This document shows positions 32,621-45,925 of a stretch of 64,000 bases of DNA, piece by piece; position 1 is the first letter of the stretch, and every line of letters starts with the position of its first letter. The notes below the pieces were generated by a model. The model worked only from the letters and a program-made list of their open reading frames with translations, did not search any database and was not told the origin of the DNA. A program made the translations under genes and the position numbers. The stretch covers positions 85,022,074 through 85,086,073 of the forward strand of contig CM053273.1 of assembly GCA_028583415.1 (NCBI GenBank). Reading direction: 5' to 3'. Origin of the DNA: Protea cynaroides (taxonomy: Eukaryota > Streptophyta > Magnoliopsida > Proteales > Proteaceae).

Positions 32621-33609
32621 TGTAAGACCTGTACTCCACTAACTTGGTCTAACCTTGTCGTGCTAAGTCTTCCCATCATTTATGGACCAAGTGGACCAAG
32701 CGTGTGAAGATAGATCACAAACTAGGTATGAGAATCACGTTAAAAACACTAAAAACATACCTAAGGTTGCATGTCTGGGTAGGTATGGTCGACTATAAGG
32801 AAGGGAACTAAAAATCTCAAATCCAGAACCCCACGGTCGATGATCTCGACCCTACGGTCAACGATTTATGCGATCATGTGATCGCTGTGAGAACCCAGAT
32901 CAGACTCCGAGTTTTGAAAACTTTCCTAAACTAAGGGATTGCTTTCCTAATTGAAAGAGGACTCTATATGGAGAGTTTTCCTCTATATAAAGGACGTCCC
33001 TCAGCCCTTTTTCACTCTTTTAGAACATTAGTAAACCCTAGAGAAAGAGAAGGAAGAGAAGGAGAAGAAGAAAAAGATAAGGAGAAGAGTTTACTGAGAA
33101 GAGATTGGCTCTCTATCATAGGCAAAGGTATGAAACGAATCTCTGAAGATCTAAACTCTAAGGAATAAGACTTCTATGGAAGATAGACAATATCAACCTA
33201 TTATGATCTATGTGATTTCCTTGAAAAAATCACATAGAGAACCTTGATGAATGAATTTGATGATTAGGGTTGATAAGAAATTACTAATGATGGTCATGGA
33301 TGACCTTAGAATAAACCCCATTGAATAATGAGAATTGACCCGGAAGAACTCGAATTTCATGTGATCGCGACCAAAATCTCAAAGTCACAGCTACGGTCAA
33401 CCATAGCATGCCGGATGACCGGAGGATCGACCATAGGCATTCGGGAAGATTTCATAAATCGTATGGTCGCAGCTACAGTCGCACCATAAGCGACCGTAGG
33501 GTATCGACCGTAGACAGTAAGATCGATACAGTATGAGACTATAGGACTAATCAAACACATATCAGTGCTCTGTTTCTATTTTTGACTACTGTAGCATGTC
33601 ACATATGAA

Positions 33610-33614
33610 CCCTA
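33610..33614 (+). repeat. Target site duplication of D1 (left)
   Basis: CCCTA at 33610-33614 and 38889-38893 flank D1, next to TG and CA termini. Confidence 0.85.
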
Positions 33615-34380
33615 TGTGAGGACAATGGAAAATCGATGATCCTCCTCGGGATGGAAATGTGTATCCTGTATCGATGAAGATCGATTTGTTCTGTTGGAGT
33701 CGCCACCTAGATTAAGGTCTAGGACCTCTAAAAAATGTAGCCTCAACCTAAGGTAAGACTTCTATTGACTCGTGACCCAATGTATCGTTCTTTGGTCTGC
33801 AATGATCGGGTGTATTCGAGGTGACGGTTATGGGAAGGTGTTAGGCACCCAAACCGCCCGATCAATATCGGCCTCCTAAAATTTTCTTAAATTCTAATTT
33901 TGACTGTGCTTGGTCAACTGGATGACTAGGGTTCAATGGGGGATGTCCTAAACCAAGTTGCTAAGTTGTTCTAATCTAGGGTTCAGCCAATCATGTTTTA
34001 AAGTAAATAAACAAGTAAATGTAATGTACAATATTATACAGTGAACCGAACCAAAGATTTGGTTTGGACTGAATCTGAGATGTGTAAGACATCTCAAACT
34101 GCCTATGTATTCCAATCCTGGAAATCAAGTCCAAAAACGTAGTTCGAAAGGATTGTGTGATTAAAGATTATGGAAGTGATTTATGCATTTTCTTCAATTA
34201 GATTATTTGTTGTAAGTTGAAGTTTATGCTGGATGTATGGTTGATGGGTAGCTTTGTACCGTATTTGGGATTCCCAAATTGCCTACGTATTCTAGGGTTT
34301 GCCCTAGAAATCGGGTACGACGTAGTTTGAAATTTTATGAGAGTCGGATTTGGAATGTGTACCAAAATCCTTCCATTTTT

Positions 34381-34735
34381 TGTCAATAGGATCTAGGGAT
34401 GAGACCTAAATTCCTATCATTTTTATTTGGGATGTGTACCAAATTATTTCCATTTTTGTCAATAGGATCTAGGGATGAGACCTAAATTCCTACCATTTTT
34501 ATTTGGGATGTGTACCAAATTATTTCCATTTTTGTCAATAAGATCTAGGGATGAGACCTAAATTCCTATCATTTTTATTTGGGATCTGTACCAAATTCTT
34601 TCTATTTTTGTCAATAGGATCTAGGGATAAGACCTAAATTCCTACCATTTTTATTTGGGATTTGTATCAAATTCTTTCTATTTTTCTTAATAGGAGCTAG
34701 GGATGAGACCTAAATTCCTACCATTTTTATTGTTT
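34381..34735. repeat. 76-bp tandem repeat, about five units, inside D1
   Basis: Units begin at 34381, 34457, 34533, 34609 and 34685, each TGTCAATAGGATCTAGGGATGA-like followed by CCTACCATTTTTATTTGGGA. Shorter T-rich variants continue to about 34860. Confidence 0.85.
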
Positions 34736-35210
34736 CCATTTTTTTAGGGTTTCACTTTCCCTAATTATTATTTTCTTTCCATTTTTAGGGTTTTCTACCC
34801 TAATTGCCATTTTTTATTCTTAGGGTTTTCTACCCTAATTGCTATTTTTCCATTTTTTCTCTTTCCAAGACAAATATAGTAGGTGAAAGCATTTCAAATG
34901 GCAGTGATAGTATTCCAAATATATCAATCCAAAAATGGCAGTAAGCATCCAATATAGCATGTGAGCATGTGTAGTAGACAAATATAGCATGTTAGAAGCA
35001 TATTCAAATTTAACAACAAATCAATCAAAGATGGCAAGTGAGCATGTAAATCAATACAAACATGGTAAGTGCGCAATCCAAAAATAGAAGCATCCAAAGA
35101 TAACATGTGAAAGCATTCCAAGTATGGCATGTGAGCAATGTAAGCATCAAATATGACAATTATGTGGCATCCAAACATGTCAGTGAGCATCTAAAACACT
35201 CATGATGCAA

Positions 35211-35830
35211 AATTCAACGGTATAAATCACTCTTGATGGTAATTTAGTCGTTCAAAATCATTTAATCACTTCTGATAGCAATCCAATGGTTCAGATCGCT
35301 CAAGACAATAATCTAATGATTCAAAAAATCATTTAAATAACTTCTGATAGCCATCAAATGGTTCAGATCACTCAAGACAATAATCTAACCATTCAAAAAT
35401 CATTTAAATCACTTGTGATAGCCATCCAATGGTTCAGATCACTCAAGATAATAATTTAACCATCCAAAAATCATTTAAATCACTTCTGATAGCCATCCAA
35501 TGGTTCAGATCACTCAAGACAATAATCTAACCATTCAAAAATCATTTAAATCACTTCTGATAGCAATCCAATGGTTCAGATCACTCAAGACAATAATCTA
35601 ATGATTCAGATTCATTTAAAATCAATCACGATAAAAATCCAACGGTCCAGATAGCTTAAAAACACCTATGATCAAGATCCAATGGTTTAAATCACTTGAA
35701 AACACATATGATCAAGATCTAATGGTTAAAAATCACTCAAAAACACAATCCAATCATTTAGATTCATTTAAAATCAATCCTGATAAAATCCAATGGTTCG
35801 GATCACTCAAAATCATAATCTAATGGTTCA
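35211..35830. repeat. 71-bp tandem repeat inside D1
   Basis: The core GGTTCAGATCACTCAAGACA recurs at 35288, 35360, 35431, 35502 and 35573 (71-72 bp apart). Degenerate units extend the array on both sides. Confidence 0.8.
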
Positions 35831-36629
35831 AAATTAAATTTGACATCCAATGGTCCATATTCAAATTACCTTAAATTTCAAGTCAATGGGATCAAATTTC
35901 ATATAAATTCCAAGCATGTGCTGGGATCAATTTCATAAAAATTAAAATCATGTGAACCAATTTTAATCACATTCAATTCAAAATATATGGAATCAATCAC
36001 ATGGTACAATTTAATCATTAAAATTACAAATCACATGGTCAGAATCTAAACTCATTAAAATTTCAAGTCCCACGGTCATGTGGGATGTTGTAGTGGTGTA
36101 CAATAATGAAGGTGGATTTTAAGATTAGTGGAGAGTTGACAGAAAGTGGAATTAAAATGGGATGGGAGATGAAGGTATTCGGATTAGGTGGTAGCAAGGG
36201 GGTGTTGAATGGTGCAAGTGTTGGTGAATGGAGATGGTTGTTTGGCTAATGATGTACACATGTGTGGGATTGGAAAAAGGGATATGCAGGTGTTGCATGG
36301 GAAAGTGATCTGTAGGGGTTTTAAGATGGGTTTGTAACAAGTGGCTTGTTGGACTAGGGTGAATCAGGTAATGGAGTTATGTCGATGGTTTGGGCAATAA
36401 AGCCAAATGGATTCAAGTAAGCAGATTGGGTTTGGGATGATAAATGGATTAACAAAGGATTGACAGGTGGCATGGTGGTGTGGAAGATAGATTTGGATCT
36501 TGGGTTTTGCAGGAATAAGGGTATCAATGGAGACTACAACAGATTGGTCGATGATTGGGTAATGGTGATAAACAGAAAATAACAAAGGAGGGGGAGGGGC
36601 TTACCTCGAGTTGCAGGGAGTTCTCTCTC

Positions 36630-37560
36630 CCTCAGCTTTTTCTCTTCTCTTCCTCCTCTGTCCCACAGCTCTCTCTCTCCCCAAAACCAAAAAAATCCCC
36701 CCTTCTCTTCACGTCCCCTCACCTCTCTTTTATATTATTCTTCTTTCCTTCTTCTTCACCCAATCTTTTTCTCACTCTCAATCTTTCTCCCAATAGAAAA
36801 AATCCCTCTCTCTATCTCTCAATCTCTCTCTCAATTTCTCTCCCAATTTTCCCAAAATAGAAAAAAACTCTCTCTCTCTCTCTCTCACGTCAATCTCTCC
36901 TTTCCTTTTCTTCCTCTTCTTTCCTTCTTCTTCACTCAATCTCTCTCTCACTCTCAATCTTTCTCTCAATAGAAAAAAAAATCCCTCTCTCTATCTCTCA
37001 CGTCTCTCTCACTCTCAATCCCTCCCTTTTTTTTTATTTCCTTTTTTCTCTTCTCTTTCTTTCCTTTTCTTCTCTTCGCTTCTTTCTTTCCTTTTCTTCT
37101 CTTTTCCTTTCTTTCCTTTTCTTCTCTTTTTCTTTCATTCCTTTTCTTCTCTTTTTCTCTTTCTTTCCTTTTCTTCTCTTCTCTTTTTTCTTTCCTTTTC
37201 TTCTCTTTTTCTCTTTCTTTCCTTTTCTTCTCTTTTTCTCTTTCTTTCCTTTTCTTCTCTTCTCTTTTTTCTTTCCTTTTCTTCTCTTTTTCTCTTTCTT
37301 TCCTTTTCTTCTCTTCTCTTTTTTTCTTCTTTTTCTTCTCTTTTTCTCTTTCTTTCCTTTTCTTCTCTTCTTCTCTTTCTTTCCTTTTCTCTTCTTCTCT
37401 CTCTCTTTCACGTTTTCTAGAAAGAAAACGTGAAAGTTCTTTCTTTTTTTTTTTTCCTTTTTTCTTTTGTTTCTTTCTCTTTCTTTTATTCTCTCCCTTT
37501 CTCTTATTCTCTCATATTCTCTCTTTTCTTTTTTTCCTCAATCTCTTTTGGATTTTATCA
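36630..37560. repeat. Polypyrimidine (CT-rich) tract inside D1
   Basis: Long TTCTCTT/CTTTCCTTTT repeats on the plus strand, purine-rich on the minus strand. D2 has the matching purine-rich tract at about 62180-62720. Long Arg/Lys/Glu or Ser/Phe reading frames here are low-complexity artefacts. Confidence 0.85.
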
Positions 37561-37609
37561 TTTATATATAATAATATATATTATATACATATATACACAT
37601 ATATTTAAT

Positions 37610-37728
<119 letters not shown>

Positions 37729-40223
37729 TATGCACATAGATGAACTGGTTCAAAATGGGTTGAGACTGACTTAGGTTGACTGAGTTAAACTGATATGGGT
37801 TGAGCTAGGTTGGACCAAAATTGGCTTGAACTGAGTTGAGTGGATTGATTGGAATTAACTGGGTTTTCTCTCCTTGTCATTTCATGGGTCATTTCCACTG
37901 TCATCCCGCATGAAATTTTCTGATGGCCTCTATTCCAAATTGTTTTTGCGTTCATTTTGTAGAACATTAAAAATGAGGAATATAGGAACTGGAATCACCT
38001 CATTTGAAAGTAAATTGGTCAACTTATGAATTTTTGAAGTTTAAGTGGACCAATTATCGATAATTTGGCTGACCATTCTGCATGAGATCCTTCGGAGGCT
38101 TCTACCGAAAATATTTTATGTTCATTTTGTAGAGCACTAAAAATGGAACATAATGAGACTGGAATCACCTGATTTGGATATGGGATGATCAAAATATGAA
38201 TTTTTGAATATTAAATGACCATTTCCATATGTAATTTTGCATGGGACCCTCCGGAGACTTTTACCCAAGATTTTCCACGTCCACTTTGTAGGACATCACA
38301 AATGAAGAACAATGGCCTTGGAATCGTCTGAATCCGACGTAGAACGGAAAAGATATGAAGCTTTGAAGTTCTAACGATAATTTTGCATGAAAGCTTGCAT
38401 GGGACCCACTGGTGACTTCTACCTGGGATTTTTTTACGTCCACTTTGTAGAACATCATGAATGAAGAATAATGGCCTTGGAATCATCTGAATCCGATGTC
38501 GATTGATAAAGATATGATGATTTGAAATTCAAACAATCCGACTTACGATAATTTGCATGAAGGCCCTTGGGATTATTTATAATAATTTCATAAACCTCCC
38601 TTGTACGTATCATCTGACTAAAATGATCATATCTTCTTCATTTGATGTCAGAATTGAGCAATTCTAGTCTCATTTCGAAGATAATTCTATGACCTATGCA
38701 TCAATGCAAAATTATAACCCATGACCTTGCTGTGGACCCATTAAAAACTTCTTCAAATTCACAGACCCATTGAAAACTTCCTCAAATTCACAGTCAAAAG
38801 TCTAAACTTTTGATCATCTTTCTCCTTTTGTTGTCCACACGCCCGTAGGACTTTGTTTAGCTGGGATGGCAAAAATGAGGTACTTACACCCTACCTTAAA
38901 TTCATATAACTTTTAGGTTGTTAAATCAATTCAAAGAGAATTTCAAGGCTTGAAATAACATCGAGAATTGCTAACACGTAAGGGAACAAGACCTAAACTA
39001 ATTGGTTAATAACAAACTGTTTATTTTTATTGAGTCCAATGTCATGATTGATTTTATGCGTATATGCTTGTAATGTGCATCTCACATGTCATCCAATATT
39101 CCTACTATTATTGTTCATGCATATTTAATTATGTTTATTTATAACATGATGATGATGATGATGCTAGGAATAGGCATGTGAATGTATGTGTGTGGTTGGT
39201 GTGTTGGATGCGAGTGGAGCATCAGGGGGAGGACGTGGCATGGTGGTATTCGACCTCGTAACCAGACTCTAGCTCTATCTCTACTCAAGTCTTGTCCACT
39301 AACATCGTCGTATCACTATTACCTTAGCAGAACTATTACGTCGTAGGGCATCAGGGGAGGTGGTATCGGACCATGTGGTCTCTGACTCTACCGGGGAGCC
39401 TTAGCTCTATCTCTATGGACGTATTGAGATATGTTGGGATGAGGCCTTGGATATACTATTTGGCAGTAGGATTGGTTAGTTGCGATGTTTGTAGGCCCTC
39501 GCCAATATGACTTACGTGTTGGTATGGGTAGGGCATCAGGGGAAGTGTTGGCGGTGTTTGATCCAGACACTTTAGCTCTATCTCTATTCCATGGTGGGTG
39601 CATGTGGGACGAAAATGGTGTTTGATCCATTGGGCTGATTCACACACTTGTGTATAGAGGTGGCGGCCACCAAACCTTTCTATAGCACATTGCAAACTTA
39701 AAAACCAGACCAAAGATATGAATTAAATGCATGCATATGTTTATTGCATTGTTTTGTTTGCTCACTGAGCCATAATGTATGCTCACCCTTTCGTTGTCAA
39801 ATATTTTTAGTTCGTGATGCAGGTCCTATGGTTGAAGAATATATGAATGCGCCGACCTATGGACACATTACTACGATGGATGCAGAAACTGAAGAAGATG
39901 CACATGATTCATCATGCGAGTGCACCAATGTGTTTTTGCTTAAGTTTAATTATAATTTGAACATGGATATGTAATTGATTATTTATTTTTATGTCTTGTG
40001 GTTTGGAGATAATTGAATTAAATACTTATTTATCACTGTTAGTCTCTCAGTTCATTATCTGTAAGACTTTCGCTTATTTGTTTATTACCTCTTATTATTA
40101 ATGTGGAATGTGTGTGTGGTTTGATATGGTGGGTACTACATATGCGAGATCCTGGGTGAACCGTTGGTTTATTGACGATTCATCACACCATCCTGGTTAG
40201 ACCAGAATTAGGGTGTGACAACT

Positions 40224-40235
40224 TGGTATCAGAGC
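40224..40235 (+). promoter_or_regulatory. Primer binding site of element B (tRNA-Met)
   Basis: TGGTATCAGAGC is a perfect initiator-tRNA-Met primer site three bases after the LTR. Confidence 0.9.
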
Positions 40236-40500
40236 ATCTCAAGTTCTACCCATTGACCTAACTACTTCCACATGAGTCATGAACTGAGTTAGGATAAATT
40301 TTAAAAACTGTAATAAGAACACACCATAAGCACCTGTGTTGTATGAGACATAAACTAAGAAAAAGAATAATGCACATATATAAAGGAAAAACCAATTTTA
40401 TATATATATGGAAATAAGACAAATGTACATCAAATCAAAGTACAGTCCACAATCCGGACAATTACTCTGTAGTATAAAAGGAAAAAGATATGAAGGGCAA

Positions 40501-41764
40501 TCATGGAGCTGGAGGTGCTGGAGGAGGAGGTGCCTCACGATCTCTATCGTAGTCCTTAGCATATACTCTCACGAGCCAAGCCACCTGAGTCTGAGTCGCT
40601 CGAAGACTAGCTGCCAAATCCGCTACCTGCTGGCCTGTAGAGCGCTGGGCATCTAGAAGCTCTCCTACTCTCCCATCAGTCACACACTGAGCCTCTCTGA
40701 TCTCACGTAACAGCCCCATCATGTCATCTAGAGGTGGGCATGAAGGGCCAGCTGAATGAGAATTCCTAGAAGGTCCAGCTCCAGTATAATGCTGTGGCGA
40801 TGAAGGAGGGATGACATCCACATCCATGTAAATCCGATCATCATCCTCCTCATTACCACCATCATGTACCTCTGCTGCTGCTACTGCTGCCTCTACATCT
40901 GCTGTTGCTACCTGAGTGAGAGGATGTCTCATAGCATTCCTCTCATCATCACTGACCTATATCTCTCTTATGCCCATCCTACTGATGGCCTCCCAATCAA
41001 GGTCAGCTGAGAAGGTGTCCTCAACAATCCTTTCATCCACTAGGTCCACCTATAGACGAGTGAGCAAGGTGGAGATCAGCCGCCCATAGGGCAAGTTGCC
41101 TCTCGAGTTAGGCATTGTAGCTCGGTGTATAGTCTAGAGAATGATGTATGGGAGGCAGACATGCTGCCTAGTACAGATATAGTACAGCAGGTACTGAGTC
41201 AGCTGTGAGATCATCGAATAATGTCCACCCTGGGGGAATTAGATTATGCTGGACAATCTTGCAGTAGACACGTGGCTCTGGACGCAAGTTGACTGCTTTT
41301 ATCTCCCAGTGATCATCCTGAAGAATCTGACTATCTATTTCTACATGCATCTATATAGACAGAAACTGTGGCTCTCTGGGTGTACAGTAAACCAACTGAC
41401 CATCGTTGGAAATACCTAAGAGATCAGTCAACTCCTCGCAGTTGAAAGAAATCGGAACCCCTTTCACCCAGCTGGTGATCCGAAGCTCTATGCCCCTCTC
41501 CACATCTTCTAGGTCACCCTCCACCTGAAGGTGACAGTAGAACTGCTTAACCAAGTATGGGCGAGTGCAAGCCTCGTATAGGATCATAGGAAGCCAGCCC
41601 ATATCGCCAAATGCCCTCTCCACATCAAACAAGGCTAAGTGGTCTAGATTCACACATCTACCCCCTTTAACTTTCTTTCGGTCAAACCAAGGATATTGCA
41701 CTTCTGCTTCCACAAACCTGAAGCGAAGTGGGTCACGAACTCGAGGAACTTTGGTGCGAACCAT
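40501..41764 (-). pseudogene. Antisense accessory protein, broken (element B)
   Basis: Starts MVRTKVPRVRDPLRF and contains GAFGDMGWLPMILYEAC-like (RAFGDMGWLPMI), LLGISNDGQLVY and RPEPRVYCKIVQHNLI. It ends DYDRDREAPPPPAPPAP. A stop at about 41351, a frameshift near 41232 and stops between 40933 and 41160 break it. The full span is 1264 nt, one base off a multiple of three. The helical tail repeat (VGELLDAQRSTGQQVADLAAS) is complete, unlike in A. Confidence 0.75.
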
Positions 41765-41769
41765 GATAG

Positions 41770-41886
41770 CTGTAAGAAAAGAAAATAAGAAAACAAGTTA
41801 GATAAATTTGAAAATTTGACAACATAAAGACGTAAAATGAGAAAAAGCCTCACTTTTCAACCAAATATTTGGGCAGGAGGACTTAC
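41770..41886 (-). other. Putative leader intron of the antisense gene (element B)
   Basis: Donor GTAAGT at 41886-41881 and acceptor TTCTTACAG ending at 41770 on the minus strand, 117 nt, six bases before the start codon. Confidence 0.6.
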
Positions 41887-42359
41887 ATAGGTCCCAAACC
41901 ATCCTACAATGCATATTCAATCGAAAATTTTAACTAGATAGGTTGAATTTGAAACATTTTGACAATTGGGCAAAACCCCCAAATTTTAGGTCAAAAATGA
42001 GAATTTTCAAGTTTTTACTAAACTAACCAATGAAACTCAAATTATTTTGAGGGCTTTCATCCATTGGGTGGCCAATAGCAAAAGCCCCCAATAAAAATTA
42101 AATTTTTACGGTTAGAAAAATAGTAATTAGAAAAAAACCCTACAAATGACAAAAACTCTAGGTATGAAAGCTTAAAAATGAAAGAGAGTAGAGAACATAA
42201 CTTATGGAACAGAATGTAAGTCGTAGATCGAAGTAAAAATCACCAAGTTGTATGGTCAATACTGTAGCAACTTACTGGTGGCGAGTTGAGTAGAGACCGT
42301 AGGAGGAAGAAGGAGAAATGAGAGGAAAACTCATGAAAATAGGTTTTTAAAAACTGATT

Positions 42360-42515
42360 TTGGATCTTACGGTCGCACAATTGGACCAAAACCACCGACC
42401 ATAGGATCGACCGTATGATCGACCATAGGGTCTCGGTAAGTTGCCAGGGATGTGATGGTCGCACCTATGGTAGCACAACATACGACCGTAGGCCATCGAC
42501 CATATGACCTACTAT
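42360..42515 (+). repeat. Pre-gag GGTCG/CGACC cluster (element B)
   Basis: Words TACGGTCGCAC, GACCATAGGATCGACC, CGACCGTA and ATGGTCGCACC. The CGACCATA/TACGGTCG version is the one used in B's LTR clusters, not A's. Confidence 0.6.
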
Positions 42516-42659
42516 TGTCTACATTTTGATTCCGCTTGAACTTTTACTTATTGATTTTGTTTTTCTCTCGCCTTCCATTGTGAGACTAACCCAGTACTAC
42601 CATCATATCTTGTCTCACATGTACAACCTTTCCAAGTACCATTCAACCAAAAGTTTAAA

Positions 42660-43358
42660 TGACTGGACACAGAGTAAGTAGAAGGAGACAAAATGCAAAC
42701 CCATCTCCACCACCTATGGAGACTAATGGAAATGAAGGTCAGCAAGGACAGGAAAGAAATATTGGAACTCAAAATGCTGCACCTTAGAATGTGCACACCC
42801 AAGCCAACTCAACCAACCTACCTGCACCACCTACAGATTTGGCTACTGCAGTAATGAATTTAGCACAACAATTACAGCAAATACAGTAAGTGCAAGCCAA
42901 CATGCAAGCTGCTATGGGAATTACTTTCCCAGCTGCAAACACAACACCTCTACCTACAGGACAAGCTAGTACTGCACCTGGTGGTAGCAACACTGTACCT
43001 CAAGCACTGCAAACACCAGCGGTACAAGGTAAAGTACCAAACCCTGAAGCACCGCAAGGTGGGTATAGCTAAGGAAATTATCAGTACCAACTGCAAATGT
43101 ATAGAGCATATGACAGTATTAGCTTGATCACTCCAGACAAATCAAACGTTTTCTGAAGTTGAAGCCGAAGGAATTTACAGGCAAGCCATCAGATCCGTTA
43201 TGGCCAGCTCACTGGATCGATGAGATGGAAAGAAACTTTATGATGATGACTATAAATAAAGAAGAGAAGGTATTATGTGTCACTTTTATGCTGAAAGATA
43301 ATGCGCACCATTGGTAGAAATCTACTCGAAGTTATCTGTTAACGAAGCACGCCCAACT
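42660..43358 (+). pseudogene. gag: Gag of element B, first part
   Basis: MTGHRVSRRRQNANPSPPP begins the same basic N-terminus as A and C. LAQQLQQIQ and VQANMQAAMGITFPAA follow, then the start of the capsid domain (WPAHWIDEMERNFMMMT, DNAHHW). Stops at about 42785, 42887 and 43070 and a shift near 43115 are seen. It is cut at CAACT by element C and resumes at 57419. Confidence 0.85.
43354..43358 (+). repeat. Target site duplication of element C (left)
   Basis: CAACT here and at 57419-57423 exactly flank C. Confidence 0.92.
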
Positions 43359-45639
43359 TGTAAGACCCATATCGAACTAACCGGTCTTACCACCTTGTAC
43401 CAGGTCTACCTATCATGGTCGAGCCAAGTGGACCAAGTGTGTGAAGAAACCACTAGATCAGGTATGGAATCAACCCAAAAATAGTCAATTATGAGCATGT
43501 GGTCGCATACCTAAACAGGTGTGACGACCACACATCAAAAGAGTCCAACCACACGAATTTAGGTCGTGTAGTCGAACATTTTAAAAGGTGTGGTCGACCC
43601 CTCTTCCGACCCCACAGAACCCAGTCAGAAAACCTTCCTAATCCGGAGGGGTTTCTTTCCTAAACTCATTGGGCATATTATGGAGGGTTTTCCTCTATAA
43701 ATAGGACATCCCTTAACCTCTTTCACTCCTTTAGAACTCTAATTGAAAGTGAGAGAAAGAGAAGAGAAGGAAGAGAAGGAAAATTGAAGAGGAAGACTAA
43801 GGAGGAGGAAAATTCAGAGAAAACTCTGATTCTTTAGCAAGCTTAAGGTATGAACATATTTTTCATGATAAATTGAGAGCCTAGAATAGTTCATGAAGAA
43901 GATAGGATTTTGGAGAAACCCAAATCATCCATCCATGGATAAATTCCAAGAGAATCCATGGAAGAAATTATGTGGACAATGAATGGTGTATAAAATAATA
44001 GTTTTGAGCCATAGAATAATCATAGGAAGGACCATGATGATAAGCTAAAGGATTCAAACATGAAGGAATGGAATTAAGAGTGAAAGGTTGACCATAACAC
44101 GTGTGGTCGCACATGAGGTCGCATGATATCTGACCCCACAAGACACACATGTCCGACCACATGCCCTTGGGAAGTTTCCAGGGAGGGTGTGATCACACAT
44201 GTGGTTGGAGTATGTCCGACTCCACCCTGTGACTCCACGCCCTGTGGTCACAGAAACTGAGACCACAGATGCTGCCACACTTGTAACCCCTCAGTTTCTG
44301 TTAGTCTAAGCACATGGGAATTAATTTTAATAAAAAATCTATCAACTTGTTTGGTTTTCAAGTGATTTAAAAGTGATTACAAAGCTTGAACGAGGATCTA
44401 CTATCAATCAAAGGTGAGGGAACAAGACCTAAACTAATTGACTAATAATAAACTGTTTCTATTTATTAAGTCCAATGCCATGAATGATTCTATGCTTGTG
44501 TGCGTGTATTGTGCATTTCACATGTCATCCAATATTCCTATTATTACTGTTCATACATATTTAATTCTATTTATTTATAACATGATGATGATGATGATGC
44601 TAGGAATAGGCATGTGAATGTTTGTGTGTGGTTACTGTACTTGATACGAGTGGGGCATCAGGGGGAGGACGTAACACTTTGGTTCATCCTGGTCACCAGA
44701 CTCTAGCTCTATCTCTACTCAAGTCTTGTCTACTAACATCATCATATCGCCATTACCTTAGCAGAACTATTACGTCGTAGGGCATCAGGGGAGGTGGTCT
44801 CAGACCGTGTAGTCTCTGACTCTGCCGCGGGGGGCTTAGCTCTATCTCTAAGGACGTATTGAGGGATGCTGGGGTAAGGCCTTGGATACATTTTTTGACA
44901 TTAAGATCGATTAGTTGCGAGCCCAGTTTGCAAGCCCTCACCAATAGGGGGTTACGTGTTGGTTTGGGTAGGGCATCAGGGGAAGTGTCATGCAGTGTTT
45001 GATCCGGGCACTTTAGCTCTATCTCTATTCCATGATGGGTGCATGTCGGACGACAATGGTGTTTGATCCATTGGGCGGCTTTACACACTCGTGTAAGAGG
45101 TGCAGCGGCTACCTATCATTTCTATTGCACATTACAAACATATGAACCAGACCAAAGATATGAATTGAATGCATGCATATGTTTGTTGCATTGTTTTGTT
45201 TGCTCACTGAGCCATGATGTGTGCTCACCCTTTCGACGTTGAATACATTTAGTTGATGATCCAGGTACTACTGTTGAATACTTACGCCGATGGATGCAGA
45301 AGCTATGATGGAGTCGCATGATTCGTCGTGTGAGTGCAACTCATGCGTCTTTGATTAGGTTTATTGGTTGGATTACTAAGAAGATGTAATTGATTAATTT
45401 ATTTTATTTTATGTCTTAGTCATTTGGTGATAATTGGATAATTTATTTATGTTAACACTATTAGATTCTCTGTTCATTAATTTTAAAGACTTCTACTATA
45501 ATTTATTTACTCTGATTATGGTTCTGGATGTGTATGGTTTAAGCAAAAAGGATGCAGCCTATTCAAGATCCTAGTTGAACCATTGGATCATAGACGGTTC
45601 ATCACACCATTCTGGTTGGTACGAAATTGGGGTGTGATA
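43359..45639 (+). repeat. 5' LTR of element C
   Basis: 2281 bp. It starts TGTAAGACCC and ends GGGGTGTGATA, so the terminal CA has mutated to TA. Clusters with GTGGTCG/CGACCACA words are at 43498-43620 and 44095-44290. TATAAATAGG is near 43695. Its 132-nt frame has a deletion near 45280. Confidence 0.9.
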
Positions 45640-45642
45640 ACT

Positions 45643-45654
45643 TGGTATCAGAGC
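45643..45654 (+). promoter_or_regulatory. Primer binding site of element C (tRNA-Met)
   Basis: Perfect TGGTATCAGAGC. Confidence 0.9.
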
Positions 45655-45925
45655 TCTCGGGCCCTGTCTTTTAAACCTGTATATTTCCATAAACGTTCGT
45701 GAACTGAGTTAGGATAAAATTTAAAAACTTTAATAAGAACACAATATAAGCACCTGTGTTGTATGAGACAAAAATTAAGAAAGAGAATAATGCATATATA
45801 AAAGAGAAAATAAGTTTCATATATACATCAAATAAAAACAATGTATATACATATATCCATATCAGAGTACGGTCCACAATCCAGATAGTTATTGTGTACT
45901 ACAAGGAAAAAGCAAAAAGAATGCA

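Noticed and set aside
33690..33870. Host gene or independent element at the GGAGTCGCCACC stretch
   Set aside because: It lies inside the D1 boundaries set by the TG/CA ends and CCCTA duplication and has no coding signal.
34381..35830. CRISPR-like regular repeats
   Set aside because: The units are contiguous, diverge along their whole length and have no unique spacers; the setting is a plant retroelement.
37034..37411. 125-residue minus-strand frame rich in Lys, Glu and Arg
   Set aside because: It is the translation of a polypyrimidine/polypurine microsatellite-like tract.
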